Shown here: positions 8,989 through 23,217 of the stretch, piece after piece | How the letters are laid out: each line of letters starts with the position of its first letter | How positions within the stretch are numbered: position 1 is the stretch's first letter | Origin: Verrucomicrobiota bacterium | GTDB lineage: Bacteria > Verrucomicrobiota > Verrucomicrobiia > Limisphaerales > J093 | Reading direction: 5' to 3' | Assembly (NCBI GenBank): GCA_027493615.1 | Contig: JAOSKK010000039.1 | Coordinates: 1-64,000 of the forward strand | Length of the DNA stretch: 64,000 nt | The notes under the pieces: generated by a model | Database searches by the model: none | Seen by the model: only the letters and a program-made list of their open reading frames with translations | Told to the model about the DNA's origin: nothing | Position numbers and translations under genes: made by a program

Positions 8989-11871
8989 ATGACCCATGGG
9001 AACGAATCGGGGCGTCCGGACCCGACGCGGCAAACCAGGCGCTGGTCCCGGACCGGGACGGTGCTCTTCGCGGGGATAATCCAACTCCTGAGGTTTCCGG
9101 CATCAGGCAGTCCGGAGTCGGTCAGGGAACTGGCTCCGAGCGGGTCCGGGTCGACCGAGGCGACCGTGTCGGTCCAGCACCAGCGGCTGAAGCTCACCTG
9201 GGGGCACCGGAGCGCGTCGTTGCGCCTCTTCCGCGTCGGTTTCCTGACGAACCAAGTGGCCATCACGGGGCTTGAGCCGTCAGGCTTCGAGGCGGGGGAC
9301 ACGCTGGAAGGCGGGGTCTGCGTAACCCGGGCCGGCGGTGGGGATGTGGACGGGCTGACCTTCGTGGTGGCCTGGCCCGCGCCGGTGCAGCCCCGGCGCA
9401 AGGTGCACTCGATCTGGCAGCATCTTCTCGAGCACGGTGAACCCGGCCAGATTCGGCGCCTCCAGGAGGACCCCGGACTTCAACCGGACGCGCCGGTGCT
9501 AACGGTCGTGCTGGCAGAAGACGGAACGCGCGGGTTCTCCCTCGGGTTGGAGCAGTTGCTGCGTCACCGCGCCCTGTGGCTGCCGGATCAGGACGTGTTT
9601 GTGACGCTGGCCGACGCGCCGGTGGATTGGGTGGAACACCTAAGCTCGCTCCAGGGTCAGCGGGTGTTGGATCGGGTCATGCAGGGTCCGGAGTCAACGC
9701 TCGCCCAATGGACCAGCCAGTGGGAGGACGTGGGCAATCCCAACGAGTGGAATCCACCGTGGGAGACGACCTGGCTCGGGACGCGGGGTCACCTCGTGGG
9801 CACGGCGGCCCGTCATGGTTCCCTGTACAAGTTCGGGATAGACCGCTGGGCCAGCGTGCGGCCGGATTTCGCCTCCCCCACCGGTTCCGTTTCGATCCGC
9901 TCTGGCCCGGATGCCGATGGACCGGCCAGCGGATTGTGGACGGTCTGCCGCTGGTCGTCACGACCCTCGAGCGCGAGGGGCAGCGCTGCGAGCTCGAACA
10001 GTTTGCGGCGGTGCTGCCGGGAGCCGGGCCGGTTCGGCGCGGAGAGGTTCCGAGCGTCTTCTTAACCCGGGTGAGCCTCACCGGCAGCGGCCCGGTGAGC
10101 CTGGGGTTCCGCCTGGCCACCGGGAATACCAACCGACATCCCGAACTGCGCGAAGTGGCTGGGTGTCCTTCGGTCGTAGACCGCCAGACCGATGCCGTCT
10201 GGCTCAGGATCGAACCCGGGCCAGGCCTGGCCGTACGGGCGCGCGCACCCATCGAGGATACCCAGGATCCCCGTCTGGAATTCGACGTGGTGGGCGAGTT
10301 GGCCGTCGGTCAGCCGCGCACCGTGGTTCTCAAACTGGCGTCACCCGTCGCGGCCGGGCAGCGCGTGGAGACCCTGGCAGAGACCGACCACGACACGGCC
10401 CGACGCGACATCATCGCCTACTGGGAGGATTGGCTCGCGCAGGGCGCGCGGTTCGAAGTCCCGGAGACGGAGGTCAACCATCTGTTCCGCGCCAATCTCT
10501 GGCATGCCCTGGTGTTGCCGCGGCACCGCACGGATGAGCAGGGGGTGGCGCGCACGGACCTGCCCTACTCGAACTTCGCGTATGGCCAGTACAACGCGGA
10601 CTGGCCCATCAACCAGGCCGTGTATGTCAACTACATGATCCATGGCCTGCGGGGGCATTTCGCGGTGGCCGAAGCGGAACTCGCGGCGATGTTCCACACC
10701 CAACAGCGGGACGACGGACGCGTGGGCGGCTACGCCGAGTGGGGCGTGTATACGCCCAGCCTGCTCTACACCGTCGGTCAGAACTACCTCCTCTCCGACG
10801 ACCGCGCGGCGTTCGATCGCTTGCTGCCCGCGGCGTTGCGCGCCCTGGACTGGTGCGAGCGGGAGATCGCGCGCGGGCAGGATTCGCCGGGCGCGCCCGG
10901 CTTGATCGTCGCGCCGCTCAATGATCTGACCCATGAGGCGCGCGCCTGGGCTTTCCCCAACGCGTATTTCGTTGCCGGCCTCGAGGTATGGGGTCGGGCC
11001 CTCGCGCGGCACGGCCATCCGCGGGCCGACTCGACCCTGGCGCTGGCCGCGAAGCTGCGGGCCGACGTCGAGAAGGCGTTTGCCCGGGCCAGCGTCAAGT
11101 CCCCGGTGGTGCAACTGGCGGACGGGACCTGGCAAAACTACGTTCCGTGCGATGCCATGACCCCACGCCGATTGCTGGATGAATGGTATCCGACGGATGT
11201 GGACACAGGCGCCTTGCATCTCTCGCGTCTCGCGGCGATGGATCCGCGGGGCTGGCTCACCACCGCGCTCCTCCACGATCACGAGGACAATCTCTTTCTC
11301 CATCAACGGGGCATGGCCAACGAGCCGGTCTATAACCAGCAAGCCACCGCCTACCTCCTCCGGGATGAACCCGAGGCCGCGATCCGGGCCTTTTACAGCA
11401 TGATGGCCTGTGCGTTCTCGCATCACCAGTACTCGCCGCTCGAACATCGCTGGGCCTGGGGCCAGTACTTCGGTCCGCCCAGCACCGACGGCGCCTGGTT
11501 CGAGCTGTACCGGAACATGCTGCTCAACGAGCTGCACGATCCCCACACCCTCTTCGTCGGCCAGGCCATTCCCCGCGCCTGGCTCGCCGATGGCAGCCGT
11601 GTGGCGGTGGAACGGGCCCCCACGTATTACGGACCGGTCAACCTCCATATCGACAGCGCCGCCAGCCAGGGCCGGCTCACGGCGCGCATCGAATTCCTCA
11701 GCGACCGGCGCCCCGGGCTGTTGCGGATCCGGCTTCGCCATCCCGAGCGCAAGGCGCTGCGTGCGGTCACGGTGAATGGTGAGGCGTGGACGGGGGTTTG
11801 ATGCCGTGCGCGAGTGGGTCCGCCTCCCCAACCCCACCCAGGCCGTGTACACGGTGGTGGCGCAGTACTAG
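8989..11871 (+). CDS. Six-hairpin (alpha/alpha)6 glycosidase-like secreted protein (frame interrupted)
   Basis: Large secreted protein of about 960 residues. It starts MTHGNESGRPDP with a hydrophobic export segment (TGTVLFAGIIQLL). The first half looks beta-rich; the second half has the alternating helices of an (alpha/alpha)6 barrel, with aromatic-rich stretches such as YGQYNADWPINQAVYVNYM, GGYAEWGVYTPSLLY, HHQYSPLEHRWAWGQYFGPP. The fold is shared by several glycoside hydrolase families and I cannot assign one. Frame changes lie near 9875 and in the G-run 11792-11796; removing one G there extends the protein through FDAVREWVRLPNPTQAVY to the stop at 11871. The next gene starts 39 bases later. 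Confidence 0.7.
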
Positions 11872-11909
11872 ACCGTGCGGCCCGGAATCGTCATCTTAGG
11901 AACCGTCTT

Positions 11910-13316
11910 ATGCGCTTCTGTGTGAGTCTATGCCTGGCCCGGCGGGCCGGCCCAGTGTGTGATCTGAGCTTGTTGCTGGCCGCGGGCTGGATGCTGGTCG
12001 GCGCAGAACCGGTCTGGCTGCAGGTGGACTTCTCAAAACCCGACGGCCAATGGCAGATGCCGGCCCTGGCGCTCGGTCAGGGAGGGCTGCAAGGCGATCC
12101 GATGATTGAGCCACACATCAAGGAAGTGCGCCAGCTTCGGCCCCGGAGCCTTCGCCTGTTCCTGAGCGAGTATTATCGTATCTACCCCGACCACGACACG
12201 TACGACTGGACGAAGCTCGACCGTGAGTTGCGGGCGGTTCGCGCCACGGGCGCCCGACCCGCCCTGGCCCTGGCCATGAAACCGCCGGTGCTGTATCCCA
12301 CCGTCGACCATTTCCTCGTTCATCCGAACAACTACGAGGAGTGGGAGCGTCTGTGCGAGGCGCTGGCGCGACACTGTCGCGAGTCGGGCTTCGACGTCGC
12401 CGTCTACGAGGTCGGCAACGAACCGGACATCGGGGAGTCCGGTGGGACCCCGCACTTTTTTCAGAGTGCGGCCGACTACAACCGGTTCTACACCCACACG
12501 GTGACGGGTCTGCTGCGGGGCGACCCAGAGGCCCAGGTCGGCGGTCCGGCAGTGGCCAGCGCCGACAGCTTCCTGGTCGAGGGACTGATCGAGCACTGCG
12601 CCCGCCAGGGGGTTCCGCTGCACGTGCTCTCGTGGCATCTCTATTCCGATTCGCCCGCGGTCCATGCCGGCAACATTGCCAAACAACGGGCGCGGTTGGC
12701 CAGGTTCCCCCAGTTGCAGGGGGTCAAACTGTTCATCTCCGAGTGGAACATGGACCTGATGCGGCCGAACCTGGCTCCGGGATTTCAACCCTGCTTTGTG
12801 CTGGAAACCATGCGGCGCTATGCCGAGGCGGGCTTGGACATGGCGGCCTATTACCACATCCGCGACTGCTTTGTGGACCCGGCCGAATTTGATTGGATGT
12901 CTCCCGGTGGCCGCCGGTTCATGGCTCACTGGTGGAATGTCATGCCGCAGTACAGTGCGCTGTTCGATCATCACGGCCGCGTGCGCCCGGCGTGGTATGC
13001 CTTCCGACTCCTGGGCCAGCTCGAGGGACCGCGCTACGAGGTCCGTGGGGAACGGGGCGGCATCCGCGCCCTCGCCGGGGATGGGGACGGCTACAAGCAC
13101 CTCATCGTCTGGCGATACGAAGACGGTGGTCCCGAGGAAGTGGAGGTTCGACTCGAGGTGGATGGCGCCGGTGGCCGGAACAGCCGAGTCGTTCAGCTCG
13201 ATGCCGCCGCGCCGGTCAATAACCTCAAGGTCCTTCACTTCGGTCGCTCGGACGACCTGGCCCAGGTGACGCTGCGGCTGGGTCCCTGGGATGTCCGGTG
13301 GGTGGAGATCGAGTAG
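11910..13316 (+). CDS. GH39-like (clan GH-A) secreted glycoside hydrolase
   Basis: About 468 residues, intact, with a signal peptide (LSLLLAAGWMLVGA). It folds as a TIM-barrel retaining glycosidase: the acid/base Glu is in YEVGNEPDIGE and the probable nucleophile Glu in LFISEWNMDL, the spacing expected in clan GH-A, family 39-like xylosidases/iduronidases. FHYYH-type substrate loops are not obvious, so the substrate is open. It follows the six-hairpin protein by 39 bases, and both probably act on the same plant or algal glycan outside the cytoplasm. The start at 11910 gives the signal peptide; longer starts do not. Confidence 0.8.
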   Translation: MRFCVSLCLARRAGPVCDLSLLLAAGWMLVGAEPVWLQVDFSKPDGQWQMPALALGQGGLQGDPMIEPHIKEVRQLRPRSLRLFLSEYYRIYPDHDTYDWTKLDRELRAVRATGARPALALAMKPPVLYPTVDHFLVHPNNYEEWERLCEALARHCRESGFDVAVYEVGNEPDIGESGGTPHFFQSAADYNRFYTHTVTGLLRGDPEAQVGGPAVASADSFLVEGLIEHCARQGVPLHVLSWHLYSDSPAVHAGNIAKQRARLARFPQLQGVKLFISEWNMDLMRPNLAPGFQPCFVLETMRRYAEAGLDMAAYYHIRDCFVDPAEFDWMSPGGRRFMAHWWNVMPQYSALFDHHGRVRPAWYAFRLLGQLEGPRYEVRGERGGIRALAGDGDGYKHLIVWRYEDGGPEEVEVRLEVDGAGGRNSRVVQLDAAAPVNNLKVLHFGRSDDLAQVTLRLGPWDVRWVEIE

Positions 13317-13500
13317 CTTCGCTCCGCCACCGAGGGTCATGCTGTCTTCGCCCGAAACCCGAGAACTCGGGAGAAGACCTGCGAAATCAGAACGCCCTCG
13401 TGCCTCTCCGGGAGGCTTCCACTCGAGCCGCGGTGGTTGGGCGTTGCGCTTCTGCCCGGGCGCGGCGGTTGGTGGCCGCCCTGACTTGAGGCGGTGCGCC

Positions 13501-14863
13501 TCACCGCATGGCGATGCACGCCAGATGGCGCTCGCTGCGCAGGAAGAGGCGGCCATCAGCCAGCACCGGACCGGTCCAGCAGGGGTATTCGAGGATCGGA
13601 ACCTGCCAGCGGGAGAGTTCGTCGGGACCACGCGGGCTGGGGCGGAACAAACCGAGCAGGCCGCCTTCACCCAGCGCGATCAGCTTGCCCTCGGCGAGGA
13701 TGGCGGAGCCGCGGCCGAAGACCGCCGGCTGTTTGGCGCTGCGGTGACGCCAGGATTCGTCGCGTTCCCATTTCAGTTCGCCGGTCAGAAGTTGGACGCA
13801 GCGGAACCGGGCATCCGGTTCGTTGCGGCCGCTGAAGGCATAGAGATGGCCCTCGTGGAGAAGCGGGGTGCTCCAGTGCACTTCGAGGACCGTGCTGTGC
13901 CAGACCTCGTCAAAGCCGCGGCGGTCGGGGCGCACGCGAAGCAGGACGCTGCCGACCCGGTAATAGGCGGCGGAGAGGAAGACAAGGTCGTCCACGACCA
14001 CGGGGTTGGCCGCGTTGACGGATTCCTCGACCGGGGCACGGAACCAGCGCGAGAAGAGGACCTCGCCGCTGGCGGGTTCGAGGGCGACCAGGCCCTGCCG
14101 CATCAGGCAGAAGGCGGTCGATCTGCCGTGGAGGGTGGCGACGACCGGGGAGGCGTAGCTGGCCTGCTTTTCCCACGACTTCCAGGCGACGGTACGCGTG
14201 CCGGGCCAGCCGAGCATGGGTTGGCCCGTCCATGACGTCTCACCGACGCTTTCCCAGAGGGTGCGTCCGGTGGCGGGATCGAGGGCAACGACGCCAGCGT
14301 CGGGTTGGCCACCGATCATCACGAGCAGGTGGTTGCCTTCGAGAACGGGCGAGCTGCCAACGCCAAAGAAGGCCTCGGGGATCTCCCAGTCTTTGGCGGT
14401 GTCGCGTTCCCAAACCAGACGGCCGGACTCGAGGTCGAGGCAGACTAGCCGGCCCCCGCACCGAACGTGAAGCAGCGATCGGGCGTGAGGAGCGGCGAAC
14501 TGCGCGGGCCGTTGTTGTAACCGTAGGGATCGGTGAACCGACTCGGATAGGCGTGTCGCCACCGGGTGGCGCCGGTGCCCGGGTCGAGACACTCGACCAC
14601 CTCCTCGTTCCCTTCCCGGTGATGCAGCACCAGGCACGCGCCCCGGACGGAGGGCGCGCTGTAGCCGGTGCCGACCGGCTTGTGCCAGAGAATCTGTGGG
14701 CCATCCGGCGGGAACCGGTCGAGCAGGTTGGTTTCCGCGGAGGTGCCGTCTCCCTGCGGGCCAAGGAAACGGGGCCAGTCGGCAGCTTGTGCAACCGCCA
14801 GGCAGAGCAGCCACCCGCAGGCAACGGATTGTAGGACGGGTCCGAAGTTGGGATGCGCGGGCT

Positions 14864-14867
<4 letters not shown>
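13501..14867 (-). CDS. PQQ-type beta-propeller (BamB/quinoprotein-like) secreted protein (frame interrupted)
   Basis: Exported propeller of about 455 residues. It starts with a signal peptide (VACGWLLCLAVAQAADW) and the planctomycete/verrucomicrobial opening DWPRFLGPQGDG. Propeller blades of the PQQ type follow, for example LVCLDLESGRLVWERD, VVALDPATGRTLWE and LVALEPASGEVLFSRW. One frame change falls at the C-run 14453-14457. The likely start is a TTG that overlaps the TGA stop of the upstream gene (TTGA), pointing to translational coupling in the DUF1501-DUF1553-propeller operon. It may be an electron-transfer or scaffold partner; activity is not shown. Confidence 0.8.
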
Positions 14868-17553
<2,686 letters not shown>

Positions 17554-17554
<1 letters not shown>

Positions 17555-18999
17555 CACGCCAGGACTTCGTGCAGCACCTTCCCGTGCACGTCCGTGAGGC
17601 GGAAGTCGCGGCCGGCATGGCGGAAGGTGAGGCGGGTGTGGTCGAAGCCGAGGAGGTGCAGGATGGTGGCGTGGAGGTCGTGGACGTGGACCGGGTTCAC
17701 CGCGGCTTGAAAGCCGAACTCGTCGGTCGCGCCGTAGGCCATGCCGCCTTTCACGCCGCCGCCGGCGAGCCAGATGGTGAAGCCGTAGTGGTTGTGGTCG
17801 CGCCCGTTGATCTTGCCCGCGTTGGCGCCGGCGGTGGGGAGTTCGACGACGGGGGTGCGTCCGAATTCGCCCGCCCAGATGACCAGGGTATCATCAAGGA
17901 GGCCGCGCTGTTTGAGATCCTTGAGCAGCGCCCCGATGGGCTGATCGCATTCCCGGGCCAGGCGGCGATGGTTGACTTCGAGGTCGTCATGGTTGTCCCA
18001 CGGCTGGCCTTCGCCATGCCAGACCTGCACGAACCGCACGCCGCGCTCGAGCAGGCGACGGGCGATGAGGAGCTGCCGGGCCTGCGTGCCCTCGCCGTAC
18101 AGGGCGCGGATGGATGCGGGTTCGCGGCTGATGTCGAAGGCGTCGCTGGCGTCCATCTGCATGCGGTAGGCGAGCTCGAAGGACTGGATGCGCGCCTCCA
18201 ACTGGGCGTCGCGTTCCCGCTGCCGGGCGTGGCGTTCGTTGAGCGCCCGCAGCAAGTCGAGTTGGGCGCGCTGCTCCGGGGCGGCGAGGTGGGGGTTGCG
18301 GATGTTCTCGATCAGCTTGTCGAGGTCGCTGTGCGCGGTGTTGATGTAGGTGCCCTGGAAGATGCCCGGGAGGAACGCGCTCTGCCAGTTCTGCGATTCC
18401 TGGATGGGATAGCCGCCCGGGCACATGGCGATGAAGCCCGGCAGATTCTGGTTTTCTGTGCCCAGACCGTAAGTGATCCACGAACCCATGCTGGGCCGGG
18501 GCAACCGCGACTCCCCGCAGTTCATCAGCAACAGCGAGGGCTCGTGGTTCGGCACATCGGCGTGCATCGAGCGGATGACGCACAGCTCGTCCGCGCTCTC
18601 CGCCACGTGCGGGAACAGCTCGCTGATCTCGAGTCCGGACTGCCCGTGCCGTGTGAACTGGAAGGGTGACCCAAACGCGGTCCCGGTCTGTCGCTCGGTC
18701 TTGAGCTCGAGGGGCAGCTTCTTGCCATGCCACTTCGTGAGCTCCGGCTTGGGATCGAACGTGTCGACGTGCGACGCCCCGCCGTTGGCGAAGATGTGGA
18801 GGATGCGCCGGGCTTTGCCGGGAAAGTGGGGGGCGCGGGGAGCGAGGGGGGGAGTCCAGTGTGGTCGCCTCGCCCGGCGCCGGCCGTCCGAGGAGGGTGG
18901 CGAGACCGAGGGTGCCGAAGCCCAGCCCGCAACGGCGCAGGAACTCACGCCGGGTGAGGAAAAGATGGTCCAGGGCCGGGGATGGAAGGAGGTGGCCAT
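17554..18999 (-). CDS. DUF1501 (sulfatase-like fold) secreted protein
   Basis: About 481 residues, alkaline-phosphatase/sulfatase-like superfamily. Family landmarks: HIFANGGASHVDTFDPKPEL, LFPHVAESADELCVIRSM, MGSWITYGLGTENQNLPGF, VIWAGEFGRTP and GRDHNHYGFTIWLAGGG. The reading frame stays open, but residues ~17-52 appear mistranslated. Another frame between about 18960 and 18850 encodes the expected Tat-like leader LTRREFLRRCGLGFGTLG, so two compensating one-base errors (near an A-run at ~18960 and the G-run 18846-18852) are likely. First gene of a leftward operon with DUF1549/1553 and the propeller. Confidence 0.87.
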
Positions 19000-19124
19000 G
19001 CGCTTCAGGCTGGGCGGGACCGCCGCAGGGGAGACGCCGGACGGCTGCTGGGCGGCCGCGCGATGGGCAGCACCCGGCTTCTGGACGGCAGTATCATGAC
19101 TGATCGGAAAGTAGGGAGCTCCCC

Positions 19125-19154
19125 TGACGGCGTCAACCGATCACGACGCCGTCA
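19125..19154. promoter_or_regulatory. Perfect 10-base inverted repeat in divergent intergenic region
   Basis: TGACGGCGTC (19125-19134) and GACGCCGTCA (19145-19154) are perfect reverse complements separated by 10 bases. It sits between the leftward DUF1501 operon (start 18999) and the rightward metallo-beta-lactamase gene (start 19265), the place for an operator controlling one or both. A hairpin in the leader RNA is an alternative. No matching regulator is known here. Confidence 0.35.
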
Positions 19155-19264
19155 CGGGCTCCATGCGAAGCGAGGCGGGAGGCGACGCAAGCCGCCGGAG
19201 CCCGGGTGCGGCGGGAAGAGCTCGCCTGCCGCCGCGCTGCCCTGCTAACCTGCGATGGACGAAC

Positions 19265-21330
19265 ATGACCGCCTTGACCTCAGGCCATCTCTCGCGCCAG
19301 GGACGCCTCCTCCTCGCATCCGTCGCTGCCACGTTGGCCGCGCTTTGGACGAACGCAGTGCTGGCGGCGTCGGCCGCGGTGCTGAAGCCCGTGGACGCGA
19401 GTGGGTGGCCCGGCCTCTTCCTCTGGACGGACACCTGCAACGTGTACGTGGTCCGTGAAGGCGATGCGGCGCTGCTGATCGATCTGGGGATGGGAGCGTC
19501 CTTGATCAACTCGGCGAGGTGGGGGTCGAGCGGGTCGAGTGGGTGTTGTTCACACATCATCATCGGGAACAGTGCCAGGGGGCGCGGTGGACGGGGGCGG
19601 GTCAGGAAACGCAGCCATCCCGTCCGTGGTTTGCCGGGCCGGCAGCAGAACGGGAGTTGTTCGAGCGGCCGGCGGACTTCCGCAAGCTGGAGGTTCGGTT
19701 GGGGGACGCGTTCACGATCCATGGGGCCAGCTACGTGCGCCCGCCGGTCCAGCCGATTCCGCTGGATCGGGCGCTTGCGACCAACGACACGTTCGCGTGG
19801 CGTGGTTACGAGTTCCGCTGTGTGGCCACGCCGGGCAACAGTCCGGGGAGCCTGACGTACGTGCTCGAACGGGACGGCCGGCGGTTGGCGTTCAGTGGCG
19901 ACGTCGTGCTCGACGGGGCGCGGATGCACACGTGGTTCGACACGGAGTGGGACTATGGATTTGGAGCCGGGATCCGGGCGTTGCGCGAGTCGGTGGGGCG
20001 GTTGCGGGCGCTGGAGCCAGCGCTGCTGCTGCCGTCGCACGGACCAATGGTGCACCGGCCGGCAGAGCAACTGGCGCGTTACGCGGAGAAGCTGGCCACG
20101 CTGGAGCGGCTCTACCTGCGGGGCTATGACGTGGAAGGCGGGGCGGCGGCGTATCAGGACAAGGTCTCGGTGCCGACGGTGGTTTCGAACGTCTGGCAGG
20201 TGACGCCGAGCGTGTTCAAGTTCAAGCGGCCGAACTTCTTTGGGAACTTCGGTTTGATTCTGGCCCCGAGCGGCCGGGCGCTGATGGTGGATTGCGGGCT
20301 GCTGGATGAGCGGTTCCTCGACACGGCCCTCGAGGGGATGCGCCAGCATTTCGGTCTCAAGGCCATCGACGCCATCGTGATCACCCACATGCATGGGGAT
20401 CATTTCCTCGAGGCCCCGCATTTGCGCGCGCGCTGGGGAGCACCGATCTGGGCGTTGGACAACATGGTGGACAAGCTGGAACACCCGGAGTGGTTTGATT
20501 ACGCGGCCCCGATTCAGGCGTATGGGAAGCGGAACCCGGATGGCAGCCCGATGAACGGCGTGCGCGTGGACCGCGCGTTTCGGCCGGGGGAGACGTTCGT
20601 GTGGGAGGGTTACCGGTTCACGGTGGACTGGATGCCGGGGCAGACGGAGTTTGCGCTGTGTCTGCACGCGGAGATCGACGGTCGTCGGGTGGCCTTCACC
20701 GGCGACAACCTTTTTGGAGATCCGGAGAATCCGGCGCAAACAGGGCACGAGGCGGTGGTGGCGCACAACAGCGCGATCCTCGAAGAAGGTTACATCTACG
20801 GGGCGGAGTACCTGACGCGGCTGCAGCCGGACCTGTTGGTGGGCGGCCACTCGTTTGTGATGGATCGGCCGCGGGCTTTCATCGAGCGCTATCGTCGCTG
20901 GGCTTACGAGATGCGGGACGCGTTCCGTGAGCTGCGTTCCGAGGACGACTACCGCTACGGGTTTGACCCGTTCTGGGTACGCGCCGAGCCGTATCGTGTG
21001 CAGGTGGCCCCAGGCGGAACCGCTGAGCTGAAGGTGTGGATACGGAACTTCCGATCCGTTGCGCAGCGTCATCGAGTTGCCTTCGCCGTGCCCGCCGGGT
21101 TGGTCGTCGAGCCTGCCGTGCTCGAGGGAACAGTGGCGCCGGAGTCGCGTCGGGCCTTCCCGGTGCGAATGAGGGCGACGACGGAGGCGGTGGTGGGGGT
21201 GCATCTGGTGGGCATGGATGTGACGCTGGAGGGGCGGCGGTACGGGCAGTGGTTTGATTTCGTGGTCGGAGTCACGGCGGGAGGCGGGGGAGAGCCACCG
21301 GCTCCTTTCGGACCTGCGCAGGCACCGTGA
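19265..21330 (+). CDS. Secreted protein with two metallo-beta-lactamase domains (frame interrupted)
   Basis: About 688 residues with a signal peptide (LLLASVAATLAALWTNAVLA). Two MBL-fold domains follow in tandem. The first has FTHHHREQ in place of HxHxDH, plus GNSPGSLTY, FSGDVVLDG and LLPSHGP. The second has the canonical metal motif VITHMHGDH with MPGQTEFALCLH, FTGDNLFGD and VGGHS. A C-terminal beta-sandwich-like domain (VQVAPGGTAELKVWIRNF) ends it. Adding one G to the run 19486-19489 restores the expected LIDLGDGSVLDQLGEVG. The substrate is unknown; the first site may be structural. The last codons run into a dispersed repeat, so the natural C-terminus may be slightly altered. Confidence 0.8.
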
Positions 21331-21375
21331 ACCGCGGGGGGTGCAGGCTGGAAGCCCGCACCACAACGAGGGGGG
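21298..21375. repeat. Dispersed repeat pair (GGACCTG...GTGAACC and GTGCAGG...CCCGCACC)
   Basis: CGGCTCCTTTCGGACCTG with GTGAACCGCG nearby matches copies near 6288 and 43032. It is immediately followed by GGTGCAGGCTGGAAGCCCGCACC, as at 6320. The copy overlaps the last ~11 codons and stop of the double-MBL gene, so the element supplies that gene's end. The remaining 21375-21526 holds no gene I recognise. Confidence 0.6.
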
Positions 21376-21526
21376 GCCTACGCCTCGACGCGGGGGTTGG
21401 CGTGACACGACCCGGGGCCGGGCCGGTCCAATCCGAGGGCGCCGGAGCGCCGGAGCCATGGTGAAGATTGGGCTGGTCCCCGGCGTGCCGTGGGTCAGGA
21501 TGAGTCCTTAGATCGGAAGACTTGTT

Positions 21527-23217
21527 ATGAACATAACGCAACGTTTTGAGCGAAGTGTGGCATGGGCCCTGGCTGGCGTGTTCAGCACGCTGGCCTTGGC
21601 ACAGGATGCGGGGACGCGTCCGGCGGTCGCGTCGGCCGAACCCAGCGTGTTTCGGGAGGTGACGGCGAAGCTGGATCCCGGTGGCAGCCTCTATGCCTAC
21701 CTTTCCACGGCGCAGTTCCTTGGGGCCTGTCGGCCCGGGTGGGGGAGCTGCGGGGGTTCGTGCTCGGGATGGCGAACGGGGGCGATGAAGAGCGCCGGTC
21801 GGTGGAGCAGGTCTTCGCGGGGATCGAGAGCGCGGTGCAGCACAGCGGCCTCGAACAGTTGGCGGGCGTGGGGCTGAGTGGAATCGCGGTGGAGCCCGGG
21901 TTGTACCGGACGAGGATGGTGTTCGAGCGGAAGGGCGGTGCGGACGGGTATATCTGGCGTTTGTTCGGGACGCAGGCGCATCCGTTGGGCGCGCTGGAGT
22001 GGCTGCCCGCGGACACGGTGTGGGCGGCGTTCGGCGATGTGGATCTCCCGGGGATCTGGGGCGCGCTGAAGCAGGAGGCCACGCGGGCCGGGTTCAGGCC
22101 CTTGCTGGAGGGAATGGAGGAGTTGAGCGCGAACGTGAGGCAGGCGACCGGGCGTTCGCTCGAGGAACAGCTTGCGTCGCATGGCGGGGAGATCGGCGTG
22201 GCGCTCACGCTGGACACCGCGCGGCGATTCGAGTTGACGCTTCCCGGCGGTGGCGAAGGGATTGAGTTACCAGAGCCGGCGCTGCTGGTGGCGATCAAGG
22301 TGAAGGACGACGCGCTGTTTGGCTGGATCGAGACGGTGCTGAGCGAGCAGCCGGAGTCGGTGCGCGGCCAGACCGAGACGGCGCGCTGGCGTTCGGTACC
22401 CGTGCCGGTGCCGGTGTCGTTCCCCGTCCGGTTCACGGTGGCGCGCCTGGGCGATTACCTGCTGCTGGCGTCGAGTGATCGGCTGATCGAGCGGGTGGAC
22501 CAGGTGCGGGCGGGCAAAGCGGCGGGATTGCGGACCTCGACGGAATGGCAACGCCTGGCAAAGGGTTTGCCGGCGGCGGCCAACAGCTTCTCGTTCGTGA
22601 GCGTCCGGTTTGGCGAGGCGTTGTCGCGCGTCCAAAAGGCGGTGATGGAGCAGGCCGCGAGGGAGGGAGCGGGGCCGGTGCCGGACGTCGATGCGTTGCA
22701 GCGGTTGCTGGGGCTTTCCCCAACCGCAGCGTCCTACGCGGTGAGCTGGGCGGACGCGTCCGGCTGGCAGGTGGCAAGCCAGGGAACCCAGGAACCTGTG
22801 GCGGTGGTGGTGGGGTCGGCGGTGGTGGCACCCACGGCGGTTATGGCAGCGATGGTGCTGCCGGCATTGGCCAAGGCGAAGAGCCGTGCGCAGGACCTGA
22901 CGTGCATGAACAACCTGAAGCAGATCGCGTTGGGCATGATCATGTACGCCAACGATCACGACGACGCGTTGCCGCCGGATTTCGCGTCGATCAAGGAGTA
23001 CGTGGGGACGCCGAAGGTGTTTCAGTGCCCCGCGGCGGGTCAGCCCGGCGGCGGTGTGACGTGGGAGGACTTTGATTTCGAGGCGTGCGCCTACGAGTTC
23101 GTGGCGCCGGGCCAGAAGATCACCGAGGGGAGTCCCGCGACGACCGTGATCGCGCGCTGCAAGATCCACGGGATCCGGGCGTACATGGACGGTCACGTCG
23201 AGCGAGGCTCGCACTGA
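21527..23217 (+). CDS. DUF3352-like protein with C-terminal pseudopilin-like segment (frame interrupted)
   Basis: About 563 residues, exported (VAWALAGVFSTLALAQ). The N-terminal ~400 residues resemble DUF3352-type proteins (repeated LP.DTVWAAFGDVDLPGIW-like blocks, GDYLLLASSDRLIERV). Near residue 420 a hydrophobic helix (VVGSAVVAPTAVMAAMVLPALAKAKSR in part) leads into CMNNLKQIALGMIMYANDHDD, the signature of Verrucomicrobia type II secretion pseudopilins, here internal and without a GFTLIE prepilin peptidase site. One more G in 21722-21725 restores the frame (FLGGLSARVGELRG). The weak RBS GGAAG lies ~9 bases upstream of the start. Function unknown. Confidence 0.65.
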
